64,000 nt of DNA from Carettochelys insculpta (lineage: Eukaryota; Chordata; Testudines; Carettochelyidae): positions 99,767,001-99,831,000 of the forward strand of contig NC_134142.1 of assembly GCF_033958435.1 (NCBI RefSeq), read 5' to 3'. Made by a program: the position numbers and the translations under genes. Within the stretch, counting starts at the first letter, position 1. Every line of letters begins with the position of its first letter. A model generated the notes under the pieces. That model saw only the letters and a program-made list of their open reading frames with translations. It was not told where the DNA came from and did not search any database. This document shows, one piece after another, positions 1 through 12,191 of this stretch.

Positions 1-239
1 CGCCATTAAATCTTATGCCTTACTCTTCCCGCTTTTGCCAAAGCGAGAGTTGCATTAGCATCAGTGTTTGGTACAAGCATTGCTTTAATCTGGATTTAGG
101 GCTTATCACTGCCTGGAACAAAGGCCACAGACTAAAATCTAGAATGTACTAACCTGCAACTGGTTTAATTTTGTGAGTTTCCAGGTTCATACCATTTCTG
201 CTCATGATCACTGTTTATACATGTTAGGCTGGGTACAGG

Positions 240-560
240 GGAGCTGACAGCCTCACCAGGCCCTTGGGCAAGGTATGTACAGTGGGGGGGAGGAGGGCAG
301 CACCACACACCTGGAAAGGGTGGGGCCTCAGGCAAAAGGGGCAGTGTGCAGCCAGGGCAGCCAACCCTCACTGCCGCCTGAACTGCAGTGCCCTCCCTCT
401 GCCCTTAGCACTTCCCGGAGCACAGCACTCCAGTAGCAATTTAAAGGGCCCAGGACTTGGTGCCATCACCACCGTAGATGCAGCGGCTGTGGCCAGGAGC
501 CCCAGGCCCTTTTGAATTGCTGGGCCCCAGGGCATTTGCCCCCTTTGCCTGGCTGGGTAC
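240..560. repeat. GC-rich dispersed repeat, copy J1
   Basis: A GC-rich block in an AT-rich setting. Its core, around 437-540, begins with a short AATTTAAAGGGCCCAGG motif and returns as an inverted partner (CCAGGCCCTTTTGAATT) about 60 bp later, so the core can fold back. The same order of motifs recurs at 54634-54770, which makes this a dispersed repeat and not a local CpG island. The region has reading frames on both strands up to about 110 codons, but they do not resemble any protein I know and overlap one another, as expected for GC-rich noncoding DNA. Family unknown to me; an LTR or DNA-element fragment is possible. Confidence 0.5.
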
Positions 561-1514
561 TAACACAAGAGGACTCCGTGTTTCTCCAGAATCAACCCAG
601 CTCTCTACTAAAAGAATTATTTCCAGAAGTGCTGCAACTACTGCTAGCATTAGGGCCACAGGCATGTAGTTTGACTTCCTGGTGCCTCCTCCAGGTTCTT
701 TCCTCCAGCTACCTGTGTGCCTCCCTCCATTTTCCTTGCTGATTGCTACAATCACCAGCAGTATAGACAAGATCTCCCACACTACTTTGTAAAAGCATTC
801 ATAGTGGCACAGTTACTGGGGAGCTATGCATCACAGGGAACCCCTACTCAGTTCTTAGTGCCACACACAAGTGAGTCTAACACCAATGTGCACCCAAAGC
901 ATTTTAGGAGCCCCACTCCCAGTAGCTGATTCTTACTCTCTGTGGTGTGCCCATTCACCATGACAGCAGGTTAACACAAAGGACTTAACACAAAGGTGAA
1001 TCACTGGAGTTAATTCTGTAACGTAGTTGCACTAAAATGAGAGAGAAAAGACAAAAAAAGACAGATTTAATTCATTTAATATAATCATTCATTGTGGAAC
1101 ACAGTGAAGTTAATGAAGAACATGACAATTGGTTTCATAAAAGCAAAAAATAATCACAGTATCACATAATTGGTTTTATTAAAATAAATCAAAGTGGAAG
1201 AAAATTTAGATTGGATTAAATTAATGAAACAGCTATGCAAATTTCAAATGTTTTGGTGCAACACAGAAGAGAGGAAGACTGAGATTATCTGCTTGGTTCT
1301 CTAAAAGAGTAAATTAATGTCTGTGAGCCTGACTGGAAACATTTCAGCACTATCTCATGCAAAGTGGTGGGAATGATTTATTGGCATCTGTGAATGGGTG
1401 CTGAGCTCTCCTCAGTTACAAACTCTTCTCAGATGTGTTGTTTCAAAACCCTCTCTGGATATTTGATTCTGTGGATTGGATCCTGTACCGTTTAAGAGCT
1501 GAATTATGCCTCTG
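561..1514. other. Unique sequence, nothing recognised
   Basis: No repeat, RNA gene or convincing exon seen. From about 1050 the sequence becomes AT-rich and looks like ordinary intergenic or intronic DNA. Confidence 0.5.
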
Positions 1515-1781
1515 CAGCTATATCTACACAGCAATTAGAATCCCACTGCTGGCCCATGCCAGCTGATTCAGGCTCACGGGGCTCTGGTTGTAGGGCGGTT
1601 TAATTGCAGTGTAGTTTTCCAGGCTCAGGCTAGGTTCTAGAGCCCTGGGAGGTAGGAAGGTCTTAGAGTTTGGACTTCAGCCCAAGTCAGAAGGTATAGA
1701 CTGCAAGAATACAGCCCTGCGAGCCCAGGGCAGCTGATCCAGGCCAGCCACAGATGTCTAAGTGCAGAGTAGACATTCCCT
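1515..1781. mobile_element. Foldback MITE with TCTACAC-type ends (family I)
   Basis: The two halves are imperfect inverted copies. The left arm runs from TATCTACACAGCAATTAGA through GGCCCATGCCAGCTGATTC and GCTCACGGGGCTC. The right arm carries CAGCCCTGCGAGCCC, CAGCTGATCCAGGCCAGCC and then ends near TGCAGAGTAGACATTCCC. This matches a palindromic MITE layout I associate with turtle genomes (an inference from memory). It is old: arms differ at many positions and no clear target duplication is visible. Confidence 0.65.
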
Positions 1782-1794
1782 GAGATCCTGAATG

Positions 1795-1945
1795 GATGAC
1801 AGGAGAGGAATCACTTGATGATTACCTGTTTTGTTCAATTTCTCTGGGGTACCTGGCATTGGCCACTGTTGGAAAACAGTATACTGGTCTAGATGGACCT
1901 TTGGTCTGATCCACTAGGGCTGCTTTTAGGTGCTTATCCTGGGGT
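1795..1945 (+). mobile_element. CR1/L3-type LINE 3' end fragment
   Basis: The stretch contains the diagnostic 3'-UTR phrase of one sauropsid CR1 group (ACCTGGCATTGGCCACTG ... GGTCTAGATGGACCTTTGG ... TGATCCACTAGGGC) in sense orientation, ending where the family has its short ATTCTTATG-type repeats (here decayed to GGTGCTTATCC). The reverse complement of the same phrase is found in the younger CR1 at 33734-34626. Only about 150 bp remains and no coding sequence survives. Confidence 0.7.
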
Positions 1946-4049
1946 ATACTGCAGGAAGAAGGTAATGCAGTTCCTAAGCAGCCATGGCTGAAAGAATTAT
2001 GCTTCTGGAGGTCAGACCAGCATAATGCCTCTCCAGCATGTTCAGAAAAGCATCCTTATGACCAGCACCCAGTGCAACTATAGAACCAATGTAGAATGTC
2101 CAGGCTTCCACACAGAGTCACAGCCCACCCAGAGTGTCCATGCCCCCTTTGGGTTAATGAATATGGGTTGCTGGTCACTTTTCTCTTGCTCTTAGATTGC
2201 ACAGAATGCCACATTGACACTGCTCAACAGTTGTAAGTTGGGGAAAGTAGCTCCCATAACCATCTCTTTGGTATATTCACATCAGCAATTAATTTCTTTC
2301 AGGAATTTGGCCACAATGGTGGAAGAACAAGACAATTGTTCAACCTTTGAAAAGCTGTGATCTTTATTGACATTGTTTTAAAAGCAATAATGTGCTGTGT
2401 AACTGATGTTCTGTGCTGCTCAGGTGGTGAATATTCATAAGAAAGATCTTTAAAAGGCCTGGACACGGTTATGCGTTTGGGCTCATTTCGTGCTTCTTGA
2501 GTCTGTGAAGCCCAGTGATTTCTGTGGTCATTGAATCAGGCACTATATCTGCCTTGCAAAATAATGATGGAAGTTTAGCAGCCTAGACACAAATTTTACA
2601 ACCATATGATAACAAGAAAACTATGCCAATAATATTTAATCCCCCCCGCATTTCCTACTAAATTTACTCTGCCCACATGAAGAACCAAGTAGAACTTTTC
2701 AGTGGTGACATGAGTTCATGTAACAGACAAAAACGACGTCAGCATTACCTGAATTCAAAAGGAAGTTGGTTCCAGTGAGCCCTACCAGTTGGTACTGGAG
2801 CTGCACTAATGGGAATCATTTATGTAAATAAGTCTTTATATAAAGAAAGAGGAGATTGTATACTAATGCCTGCATGAAGGCACTGGTTTGACCCAGTCTA
2901 TTTGCTTCTGTTTCAGAATTCAAAGGCATCCTTTGATTGCCCCCGGACATCAGGGAAATAGCTTGTGAGGCTGGAGGTTGTAGAGCAGCAATGGAACCAG
3001 ACTGCTGACCTGCAAAGTAACATTAGGCATTGAAAACACAGTCAAAGCTAAAATAAAAGCAAAAATAAAAACAGTGAATTCCCATTCATAAAACATTCAC
3101 TGCCTTATTCTAAATGTTAAACCAATTAAAATAGCCTAGAGACATTATTCCATTATAAACCTGACACCTGTAAAATTTAGCCCTCTTTTTACTTTCAAAG
3201 GACAAAAAATACATATGAAGCCACAAAACTCCTTTTACATTACTTTTTTAAATGGCCAAAATGTTTAACTTCAAATTTGACTACAAAAATAATACACTAG
3301 ATTAAAAGAAATTAGAGATAAAAAAGATCTGTTCAGCCCCTTCTCATACCAACCTCTATATATACTTGATTTTGCTCTCCAGCATTTATTTCTGTTTATT
3401 TTCCAAACCCAGATTAAATCTTTTCTCAGATGGGGCTTCCCTGATTTCCTTTGGAAAACAGGCAAGAGGGTTGTCCTGATTTTTAGCCTAGATATGCTTT
3501 TACTTAATCAAAACATCTTTGCTAAAATGTGCATGTTTGTCTTCCTATTGATAACAATTTCAAAGCCAAGTTATAAATAGGCCCCTGGAAACTGTCTTTA
3601 TACAGGAAATAAAGAGAGAGTCTAAATTCCTTTGGTGCTGGCAGACATCACAAAACTCCAGTAACAAGTTTATAATATCAAAAGTATTTAAAACATTTTG
3701 TACCGTCAACCCTTTCCTCACCCTTTCTTTGCCTCCATTGCTCAGGAGATATTCCAGTCTCTTAATTAGCTAATATACTTACTAACTAGATAATCATCTG
3801 CAGATTAATTTTCCATTTCACAAAGTGTAATTAAAATGTAAATCAATAAAGTGCAGTTGTGTATGGTTATATTATAGCTTTTATTTAAAAAAAGCAGTCT
3901 AATCAGAACTGAATTAAAGCAGTAATTTTTAATGCATTTAATATTGTTGCAAAGGTTTTGGCATTTACTTGAAGGTCATACTAATTTCCACATTAAAACT
4001 GGGTTATTGGATAAAATATCCATTCAATAAATGTAACTTTTTAGCACAC
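1946..4049. other. Unique AT-rich sequence
   Basis: No mobile element recognised. Around 2250-2480 there is a non-repetitive AT-rich patch with ATTAATTT, ACAATTGTTC, TTTATTGACATTG and ATTCATAAG motifs, which reads like conserved noncoding sequence, but this cannot be tested without an alignment. No exon with good splice sites seen. Confidence 0.4.
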
Positions 4050-4052
4050 TAT

Positions 4053-4734
4053 AGCTGCGTCTACACGTGCACGCTACTTCGAAGTAGCCGCGCCAACTTC
4101 GAAATAGCGCTCATCACGGCTACACGTGTTGGGCTCTATTTCGAAGTTGAAATCGACGCTAGGCGGTGAGATTTTGAAGTCACTAGCCCCATGAGGGGAT
4201 GGGAATAGCGCCCTACTTCAAAGTTGAACGTCGAAGTGGGGCACGTGTAGACGATCCGTGTCCCACAACATCGAAATAGCGGGGTCCGCCATGGCGGCCA
4301 TCAGCTGAGGGGTTGAGAGATGCTCTCTCTCCAGCCCCTGCGGGGCTCTATGGTCACTGTGGGCAGCAGCCCTTAGCCCAGGGCTTCTGGCTGCTTCTGC
4401 GGCAGCTGGGGATCTATGCTGCAGGCACAGGGTCTGCAACCAGTTGTCAGCTCTGTGTATCTTGTGTTGTTTAGTGCAACTGTGTCTGGGAGGGGCTCTT
4501 TAAGGGAGCGGCTGGCTGTTGAGTCCGCCCTGTGACCCTGTCTGCAACTGTGCCTGGCATCCCTATTTCGATGTGTGCTACTTTGACGTGTAGACGTTCC
4601 CTCGCTGCGCCTATTTCGATGTTGGGCTGAGCAACGTCGAAGTTGAACATCGACGTTGCCGGCCCTGGAGGACGTGTAGACGTTATTCATCAAAATAAGC
4701 TATTTCGATGTTGGCTGCACGTGTAGATGTAGCC
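4053..4734 (-). mobile_element. Family A Harbinger-type MITE, copy A1
   Basis: A 682-bp palindrome-rich element. Ends are AGCTGCGTCTACACGTGC and GCACGTGTAGATGTAGCC, an inverted repeat of about 18 bp, flanked by exact TAT duplications at 4050-4052 and 4735-4737. The interior repeats ATCGAAATAG, TTCGAAGT and CGTGTAGACG many times on both strands. A central GC-rich block includes GCCGCCATGG. On the minus strand a 105-106 codon frame (4373-4693) shared with four other copies is open. No transposase is present, so it is nonautonomous. It shares derived variants with A2 5.5 kb away, but the two have different target duplications, so they inserted independently. The 3-bp duplication fits PIF/Harbinger; the superfamily is inferred, not shown by a transposase. 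Confidence 0.88.
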
Positions 4735-4957
4735 TATGTCTGCCAAGGGTGCTGTTAATGTGGACACAGCTTATACTGGCAAAGATTGACTTTTGTTTAT
4801 CCCAGCCCTTCCAGAAAAATAACTCAGATCAGCAAAATTGCAGTTTTGCTTTTATAATTGCATCTGTACTGGGAGCTTTTGCCAGCCCTACTCTGGAAGT
4901 CACAACTCCGCTTCACTACTTTCTGTCAGACCCAGCTATTTTCTGAAGTTTGTAGTA

Positions 4958-5203
4958 CAGGTTGAAACTCTGTAGTCTGAAACTCTCTCATTTGGCAACA
5001 TCTGTAATCCAGCATGATTTTAGTTAGCCATATGGCCACTTATCATGGGTGGGGCCAAGTTTCCTACAGTCCCATAAAGTTTGTTTCCAGCCACCACTCC
5101 TGGCTCTCAGTGTTCTGTGCTATTGTTTGGCTGTGGTCCCCCAAATTCTCTCATCCAGCACTGGTCAGGTTACCAAGGTGCCAGATTAGAGAGCTTCAGC
5201 CTG
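4958..5203. mobile_element. Tigger/mariner-like MITE, copy G1
   Basis: Starts CAGGTTGAAACTCTGTAG and ends in the inverted form AGAGCTTCAGCCTG, with TA on both outer sides (4956-4957 and 5204-5205). The interior phrase GTCCCATAAAGTTTGTTT and following sequence is shared with the copy at 35045-35370, showing one family. TA target sites and CAG-starting ends fit the pogo/Tigger branch of Tc1/mariner. No coding capacity. Confidence 0.75.
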
Positions 5204-5205
5204 TA

Positions 5206-8200
5206 TAGACCTAATCTCTAACTCTTTGCTATGGGATCCAATGGGAAGTCTCAGCACCCCACACTATCAGGCATACCACTAGGCCCCTGTATAGAAAACA
5301 AACATTGCCTTTTGGAGGGGAGCCAGGCCATCAGTCATTCAAAATGGATGTTCCTAGATAGTTGACTTGATAATTTCTCCATGACAGTTGGAAAGTCCTC
5401 ACAAGCAAGTTTATACATGTTTTCAACATGTGATATAAAATAGAGTCTATAAATTCAAATAGATATGTTACATCTGATTTCAAACACACAGATCTTTGAG
5501 ACATTAGGAGGCAGGATCTTCATGGAATACAGTTCTAATTACTGTAGTACCAAATCTAAATCAATTAATACATTTATATAGCAATTTTAAGAAAATAAAA
5601 ATACTTAGCCACATGAAGAAAGTTTTGAAGTCCTGAAAAAGCTTTAAATCCCTTTAGTTTTCATTGATATAATGGCTCTTTCCAGTGAAGTCTAGAATTC
5701 CAAATAATGTTGATATATTGGCTCACTTAGGAAAGCATTGTTAGCAGCTGATTGCTTATATAATCTTCCCCAGCAATTTTAGATTGTCCTGGTTTTGTTA
5801 CAAGAAAGGAATATAGACGGTTTTACTTTAATTTGGCTCATTAATTTCCCTAAGTCATTTGGACAGGGAGGTACTTAAGCAGCCTCCTAAGCAGTTTGAA
5901 TGAGATACTATTTCTAAAGCACCTCAGTTGAGTGCTTCTTATTCTAAGGTTTAAGGCTTTCATTGGAAATAGACTATACTACCCGTGAAAGATTTATGCC
6001 TGTATGAACAGGGAGCAATAATGTAACCAGGTATGGTAGGTTTATATAATCATAAAAGATGGGACTTACCAAAAATTGTGGTTAAAAATGATCAAAACAC
6101 CACTGCTAATTGTTTTATCATTAACATCAAATTAAAACTAATTACCTGATAATCACAGAATCAGGTCTGATGTTCCATTTCCAATCTGTGATGTTGTTAA
6201 AGACTGCTGTGAGCAAAGAGAATATTCTTCTGCCATGCATGAGAGAAATAAATGATTGGTGAGAATTCAGTATGTTGTATCTTTAATATTTCTTTTGGAT
6301 GTTCTCATTTGTTCGTGAAGTGGTGGGATTAATAATAATTTCCCCTTGTTTGCTAAAAGATATTGTGTTCAGAAAAGTGTGGACAAACACCGCATTGCAA
6401 CTGAGCGGTAAAAAGACATGATCAAGCATATCTCCCTGAAATTCTGAGAACCGTAATAATAAAGGAGGTAGATATGAACTGCAAAATCCTTCTCTCTTCT
6501 CAATTTTATCTTTTCAGAAAGAAAAAGACGTATTTGCCACAGCAACAAAGTAAATCCAGAATCAGAATCTTGACGCATTTTTTGTAATGCCTCTTTCAGT
6601 CTTGTTTTGATCTTTTTCCACAGACTGCATATTTTGTTAAGAGCTTTCTGTATGAAGAATTTGAACTCCCTGTCTCAAAGTGATTTCTGATGGCCTGATT
6701 CTAGTTTGTGTGAGTGATCACATTGTCATAAATATTGAGATTTCTTCTTTCACTTACTTCAGTGGGACTATTCAGGAGAGTAAAAGATTGCAGTTTTGAG
6801 CAACTTGGCCCATTGATATCAACAGGAGTTTGATATTTGATATCCTTGAGGATGTCAGCCCCGGTGTCTTTTTTTTTTTTAAATAAAATTTAATAAACCC
6901 AGATGGCCAGACTGTCTCTTGAGCTCAGGGTCTTTCACGCTAATGCCAGACAAAGAGCCCACATTCAAAGCAAGACTAGTTTTAGGCGTGGAGAAGCAGT
7001 ACAGTCAGCCTAGGTGCCAACTTGCAGGTGGTACTACATTGCTGCATCTCTAGGCTTTTATTGCACATTGATTAGTTGTTTTCATTCATTTGCTCAGAAG
7101 CAACAAAAATGTTTTCTGCTCAGTAGTGGGTGGTAGAGTGGCTAGGCCTCTTTCTGATCCTGATTCTAGCCACAAATGGCCAGTAAATCCCCTGAAAAGA
7201 TTAGCTTAAGGCATATTTTGTTGGCATCAAGCTGGCTCTGGTGCCAGCTGTGCTCTGTTTCTCTTGCAGAGTATGTTGGAAGGTAGGGAATGAGAAAAAG
7301 CATGGCAGAGCTATTCTGGGCTTTAGTTATCCTCCATTATAGACCTTAGTGTATGATGGGACTATCATAGATTTGCCTCCATCATCAGGAATTTGAAATC
7401 AGATTCCTGTCAAGTTCTCTCCTTGGCTGTAATGTCCCTTGCATCCAGTGGAGTTTGGATACGGAGGTGAAGGTAGTTGGGAACATTTTGCTATTTTGTT
7501 TTCTTACTTATGTCCTTTTAGTGAATTATTCATCTGCAACCACAATTCATTAACTTCATGTTCTTGCTGATTTTTGAAATACGGAGCTTTGAAATAGTGT
7601 TTCACTTTTAACAACTAAAGTGAAATTTCAAGTACAGGGAATTTGAGGTGACAGTGTTTGTAACAACTCGTATGGTCACATAGTTGCAGTTAACTTTATA
7701 TATGCTCCATGCAGAACAGAACTCCTAAACCAAAGTCATGGATTAAATACAGACAGTTGAACAAATGGGATTAAAATTTTGCAATAAATCTTCCTTCACC
7801 ACCTTCAGTGTGGTTTCCTGCTGTGTATTTAATGTGTTTAGGAACCCAAATATTTTGCATATATAAACTTGTAAATGTCACTTCTAGCTCAACATGTGAT
7901 TATTTCCATGGCTTGAAATTTCACGTAGAATTAACATGCCACCAATTGTTAGCAACTGAAGCTTGTGGTGAAAATAAACAGAACATAGCCAGAATGCTAC
8001 AGTCACAGGCCATGGAAAACATGTTGCCTCCTAAGAGGAGATTTCCTTTGAAAATCAGCTGTACCCTCAAATAGCAACACTATATTTTTGGTTAAATAGC
8101 TATTATTTTTTCCTAGCTGGGCACAATTAAAACTGCTCATTCAATCTCAATTAATGATGATTAACTAGACAGGCTGTGATACTTTCAGCATGCCAATCCC

Positions 8201-9541
8201 CCCTGGTTCAATCCATGTCTGCACTGGGCGCAGCTCCCAGGCACTTTCTGCTATTTTAAAAGCCCTCCTGCTATTTTAAAATTCCCAACAAATGACATGT
8301 AATGCAATTATCACTGTGGCATAAAAATAAACAATTATGCGTCAATGTTCATTTTGTACGTGTTTTGTACAGATAAAAAGGGAACACAATCAAGATTGGG
8401 ATGAGTCGTCAGACAATTATGCATTTAAGTAATTAAAACTATCATCCACTACACTGAATGCTCTCAAAATTTCCACATAATTAATGTCATACTTGTCCAG
8501 AATGAGATTTTTTCCTCAATGAGAAACAATTTTTTTCCAAAGTTGAAAATTAAGCATCCTGGGTTTAACAACATACCCTTCTCTCCCAGTTCCCTCTCCC
8601 CACATCTGTAAATTGTCTTCTAAATGAATGTGGGTTTAAAAGTAATATTTTAGTGAGAAATTTTCACAATGTATGTCCCAATTCTATTCCAATGTGGCCA
8701 GCAAATGGCTATACCCAAGACAAATAGCATCTTCTGACCTAAAGAGCACGAGGGAATATAAATCTGCATGAAGAAATGAAGGATGTTGGCTTCTTTGTCA
8801 GAATATAAATACAATTTTTGATTGAGAAATCTATTTTCTCCTTGGCTGGTTTTTACTTGGAATATATCACAGGCATAAAGGTGCTCAGGACAAGTTACAC
8901 ACTCTAAAAGACTGATTGCAGAAATGGGGCTTGTTCATACAGCATGGAGCTGATGAATAGGAGGCCTGTAGTTTTATACTGGTCCACTGATGCTTAACAA
9001 GTTTTAATTTCTGGACAGGTGTCAGATGCTGCCTCCACATTTAATGTTTAAAGCAGTTGCACTTTGAAAAAGTGTAAATCCTTGTTAATGTTGGGAACAC
9101 GTGGGACCTTACCCACTCAGAAATATGTTCAGGTGTATTCTAAGACCCAATTCACTCCGTAGCTTCTGAGACCTTATCCACTTTGTTCCTAAGAACTCAT
9201 CTGGATATTGAACTTCATCACTCAGGCATCTTTATTTGGCATGCAGCAAATCTAAGCTGAGTGGGTATAGGCATACCACACATCCAACCCCCAAGGTCTT
9301 CCATCAGTTTGTAGCCACCTCTTACTCAGGAAACTCCCAGCAACTGCATAGAGAAGAAAGGAAGGAGGCCTATGCCATCCAGAAGTGTGAGAGAAGCAAG
9401 TCAAGGTTCCTATCCATACCAGTCCAACCAAAGTCCAGGAACAGAAGCACAGCATCAGAACTTCTATCTTCACCTAACCTATGCAAAGAACTGCAGAAAT
9501 TTTGGCAGAAGAGTAGTGGAGCCAGAAGCAAACTGTGCCTC
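5206..9541. other. Unique AT-rich sequence
   Basis: No young mobile element recognised in 4.3 kb. A short T-run lies at about 6870-6880. Around 6690-6800 a decayed old repeat may be present (CTTCAGTGGGACTATTCA, typical of old sauropsid 100-bp repeats). The stretch 8130-8480 is listed separately as a possible conserved noncoding element. Short frames (for example 88 codons near 7808 and 141 codons near 9236, the latter running into A2) resemble no known protein. Confidence 0.4.
8130..8480. other. Possible conserved noncoding element
   Basis: Non-repetitive, AT-rich, and dense in homeodomain- and POU-like words: TTAATGATGATTAACTAG, GCAATTATCAC, ACAATTATGCGTCAATG, AATTATGCATTTAAGTAATT. This density is typical of developmental enhancers in vertebrate gene deserts. 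That is only a compositional impression; no conservation data are available here. Confidence 0.2.
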
Positions 9542-9544
9542 CTT

Positions 9545-10255
9545 GGCCGTGTCTACACGTGCACGCTACTTCGAAGTAGCCGCGCCAACTTCGAAATAGC
9601 GCTCGTCACGGCTACACGTGTTGGGCTCTATTTCGAAGTTGAAATCGACGCTAGGCGGTGAGATTTTGAAGTCACTAGCCCCATGAGGGGATGGGAATAG
9701 CGCCCTACTTCAAAGTTGAACGTCGAAGTGGGGCACGTGTAGACGATCCGTGTCCCACAACATCGAAATAGCGGGGTCCGCCATGGCGGCCATCAGCTGA
9801 GGGGTTCAGAGACGCTCTCTCTCCAGCCCCTGCGGGGCTCTATGGTCACTGTGGGCAGCAGCCCTTAGCCCAGGGCTTCTGGCTGCTGCTGCAGCAGCTG
9901 GGGATCCATGCTGCATGCACAGGGTCTGCAACCAGTTGTCGGCTCTGTGGATCTTGTGTTGTTTAGTGCAACTGTGTCTGGGAGGGGCCCTTTAAGGGAG
10001 CGACTTGCTGTTGAGTCCGCCCTGTGACCCTGTCTGCAGCTGTTCCTGGCACCCTTATTTCAATGTGTGCTACTTTGGTGTGTAGACGTTCCCTCGCAGC
10101 GCCTATTTCGATGTGGTGCTGCCCAACGTCGAACTTGAATGTCGACATTGCCAGCCCTGGAGGATGTGTAGACGTTATTCATCGAAATAGCTTATTTCAA
10201 TGTCGCTACATCAAAATAAGCTATTTTGATTTAGCGTGCATGTGTAGACGTAGCC
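9545..10255 (-). mobile_element. Family A Harbinger-type MITE, copy A2
   Basis: A 711-bp copy with ends GGCCGTGTCTACACGTGC and the inverted TGTGTAGACGTAGCC, flanked by exact CTT duplications at 9542-9544 and 10256-10258. Through its first 400 bp it is almost identical to A1, including variants not seen in the other copies (GTGGGGCACGTGTAG; GATTTTGAAGTCACTAGCC). Near its right end it has an extra copy of the subterminal palindrome (AAAATAAGCTATTTTGAT), which explains its longer length. The 105-codon frame open in other copies is broken here. Nonautonomous; superfamily inferred from the 3-bp duplication. Confidence 0.88.
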
Positions 10256-10404
10256 CTTATGTCCTGACTACTGGCTATACAAGTAGTTACCATAGTGCCT
10301 AGATAAACTCACAGTGGGCAGAGAAGTTGGACTTTCAGAACAGATTATCTAGTTCTTGTACAGTCCATATGGCACTATCGATAAATCTGTTGGGCCAATA
10401 ATCA

Positions 10405-10615
10405 TAACAAAATATATGGAGATACACAACTCATAGAGTTGGAAGAGACCTGGGGAAGTCATCAACTCCAGTCCCCTGCCCTCTTGGCAAAACCAAATGC
10501 CATCCCTGACAGATTTTTTTCCCCATTTATTTGGCCCAAGCATCTTGGCCTCCTCAAGGATTGAATTTACAACTGTGGGTTTAGCAAGCCAATGCTCAAA
10601 CCACTGAGCCATCCC
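10405..10615 (-). mobile_element. tRNA-derived SINE with CR1-like tail
   Basis: Read on the minus strand, it starts with a tRNA-like head: AGGGATGGCTCAGTGGTTT contains a good RNA polymerase III A box (TGGCTCAGTGG), and about 40 nt later AATTCAATCC is a B box one or two changes from GTTCAAATCC. After a short body the 3' half reads as a CR1-type LINE tail (GGGGACTGGAGTTGATGAC ... GGTCTCTTCCAACTCTATGA). This head-plus-CR1-tail layout is that of the turtle (Cryptodira) pol III SINE group, whose members borrow CR1 machinery. It is the best single marker for the kind of organism. No clear flanking duplication was found. Confidence 0.8.
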
Positions 10616-11385
10616 TCCCCCCTAGTTGTTAGTCAGACCTGTCATAAAGGCAGTGGGATGACTCCCATTTATAATATTAAGAAGTTGTGTGACAGAGCAT
10701 ACCTGGTCCTTCACACCCAGTGGTTGGTAACTCTACGGTATTTCACCTATGGAAGGATCAGCAAAGGTTGGTCCTCCAGGCCTGCTTAGAAGGGCTGCAT
10801 GGAAACTCCCAGTCAGCCTAGCATACTCATATGAAAAAGAGTTGCACGGCCTGAGCATTTCATTTCCTGCCTGAAGTTAAAGAAGGGGGCTCTGCTCTGG
10901 CCCAGGAATTTGCTAGGCTGCATATGCCAAACCTGGGACTGAGACACCATGACAATTCTAACCTTAAGGTGGAGACAGAGGGATCAGGAAGAACAAGATG
11001 CAGATAATGGAGCAGCACCCAGTTAAAGGAAGTACCATGCAGCTGCTGTTTATAAGTCTCTGATTTAGAACTCTGAATAATGGGTGGTCCTGGGCTCTTC
11101 CATGAGCAAAAGTGGCCTGAGCAGAGATAGCAGAGAAGGCTACTTTCGAAGTCCAGGTGGTTAAAAATGCAAATCTGTTTAAGGAATCCTGCATCTTTTG
11201 AGTCTGTGAAGAACAGAGAACACATTACTACTTTTTACATTAAAGGACTGACAAGGACATCTAAAAATTAGGGTTGTGTTTCCCAAGACATAGACAGGGA
11301 CCATCATTATTGTTTAATCAACTTTCAGTATGTTATCCATGAGCTAACTTAACTTTGCTATTTATAGCCTTGCTGAAATAAACAT
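10616..11385. other. Unique sequence, nothing recognised
   Basis: No mobile element, RNA gene or supported exon. A 121-codon minus-strand frame at 10860-11225 has no recognisable domain. Confidence 0.4.
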
Positions 11386-11468
11386 GGAGTCCATGTCTAC
11401 ACTACACAGTTTTGTCCACAGAAGGGGCCTTCTGTCGACAAAACTCAGGGAGCATCTACATACATAAA

Positions 11469-11909
11469 GGCCGTGGCTACACTAGCACCCCTCTTCTGAA
11501 AGGGGAATGCTAATGAGCCACTTTGGCAGATGCTAATGAGGTGCAGTCATGCATATGCAACACCTCATTTGCATAATGTCATCCATGCAAGTTCCAAAAG
11601 TGCCACTTTCGAAACGGTCGCCACCAGTTTAGATGGGGGGCCTTTCGAAAGGACTCCCCCAGATTTCAAAATCCCCTTCTTCCCAAAACCAAATGGGAAG
11701 AAGAGACTTTCAAAATCCAAGGGGTCCTTTTGAAAGTCCTCCATCTACACTGGCGGCAACCATTTCGAAAGCGGCACTTTTGGAATGCACATAGCCACCA
11801 TTATGCTAATGAGGCTCTGCATATGCATGGAAGTGCCTCATTAGTATCTGCCAAAGTGTCTCATTAGCATTCCCATTTTGAAAGATGGGGTGCTAGTGTA
11901 ATCATGGCC
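11469..11909. mobile_element. Family B MITE, copy B1
   Basis: A 441-bp foldback element. Ends are GGCCGTGGCTACACTAGCAC and the inverted GTGCTAGTGTAATCATGGCC, flanked by AAA at 11466-11468 and 11910-11912. Removing it joins ACATACATAAA to GTGTTCTCTCAACAG, which matches the uninterrupted C element at 40540-40575 read in reverse, so both the insertion and the AAA duplication are supported by a second copy of the empty site. Arms repeat GCTAATGAG, TTTCGAAAG and GGGAAGAAG motifs. No coding capacity. Confidence 0.82.
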
Positions 11910-12191
11910 AAAGTGTTCTCTCAACAGACTCTTGACAGACCCCTGAATTTACCTCAACTGTGTTAACCTTCTCAGCTTTGAGGAATAACACTCTGTCGAC
12001 AGAGTTCTGTTGACAAAAGTGCAGTGTATACACTTCTGTAAGAAGAGAGGGCTTCCAGTTCATCGGGCAGCCCAGTTTTCAGAGCTTCTGAGCTATGTCT
12101 AAACTAGAAGCATCTATCAACAGAAGTTACTGTTGACAGGGAAATCTTGACAGAACCTCTGTCAACAGATATCAGAGAGGTAGCTGTGTTA

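Noticed and set aside
4373..4693. A 105-106 codon frame repeated at five places as a possible host gene family
   Set aside because: It lies wholly within the family A MITE, moves with it, overlaps another frame and matches no protein family I know.
10592..10612. A tRNA gene suggested by the A and B boxes
   Set aside because: The boxes belong to a SINE head; there is no acceptor-stem pairing and a CR1-like tail follows.
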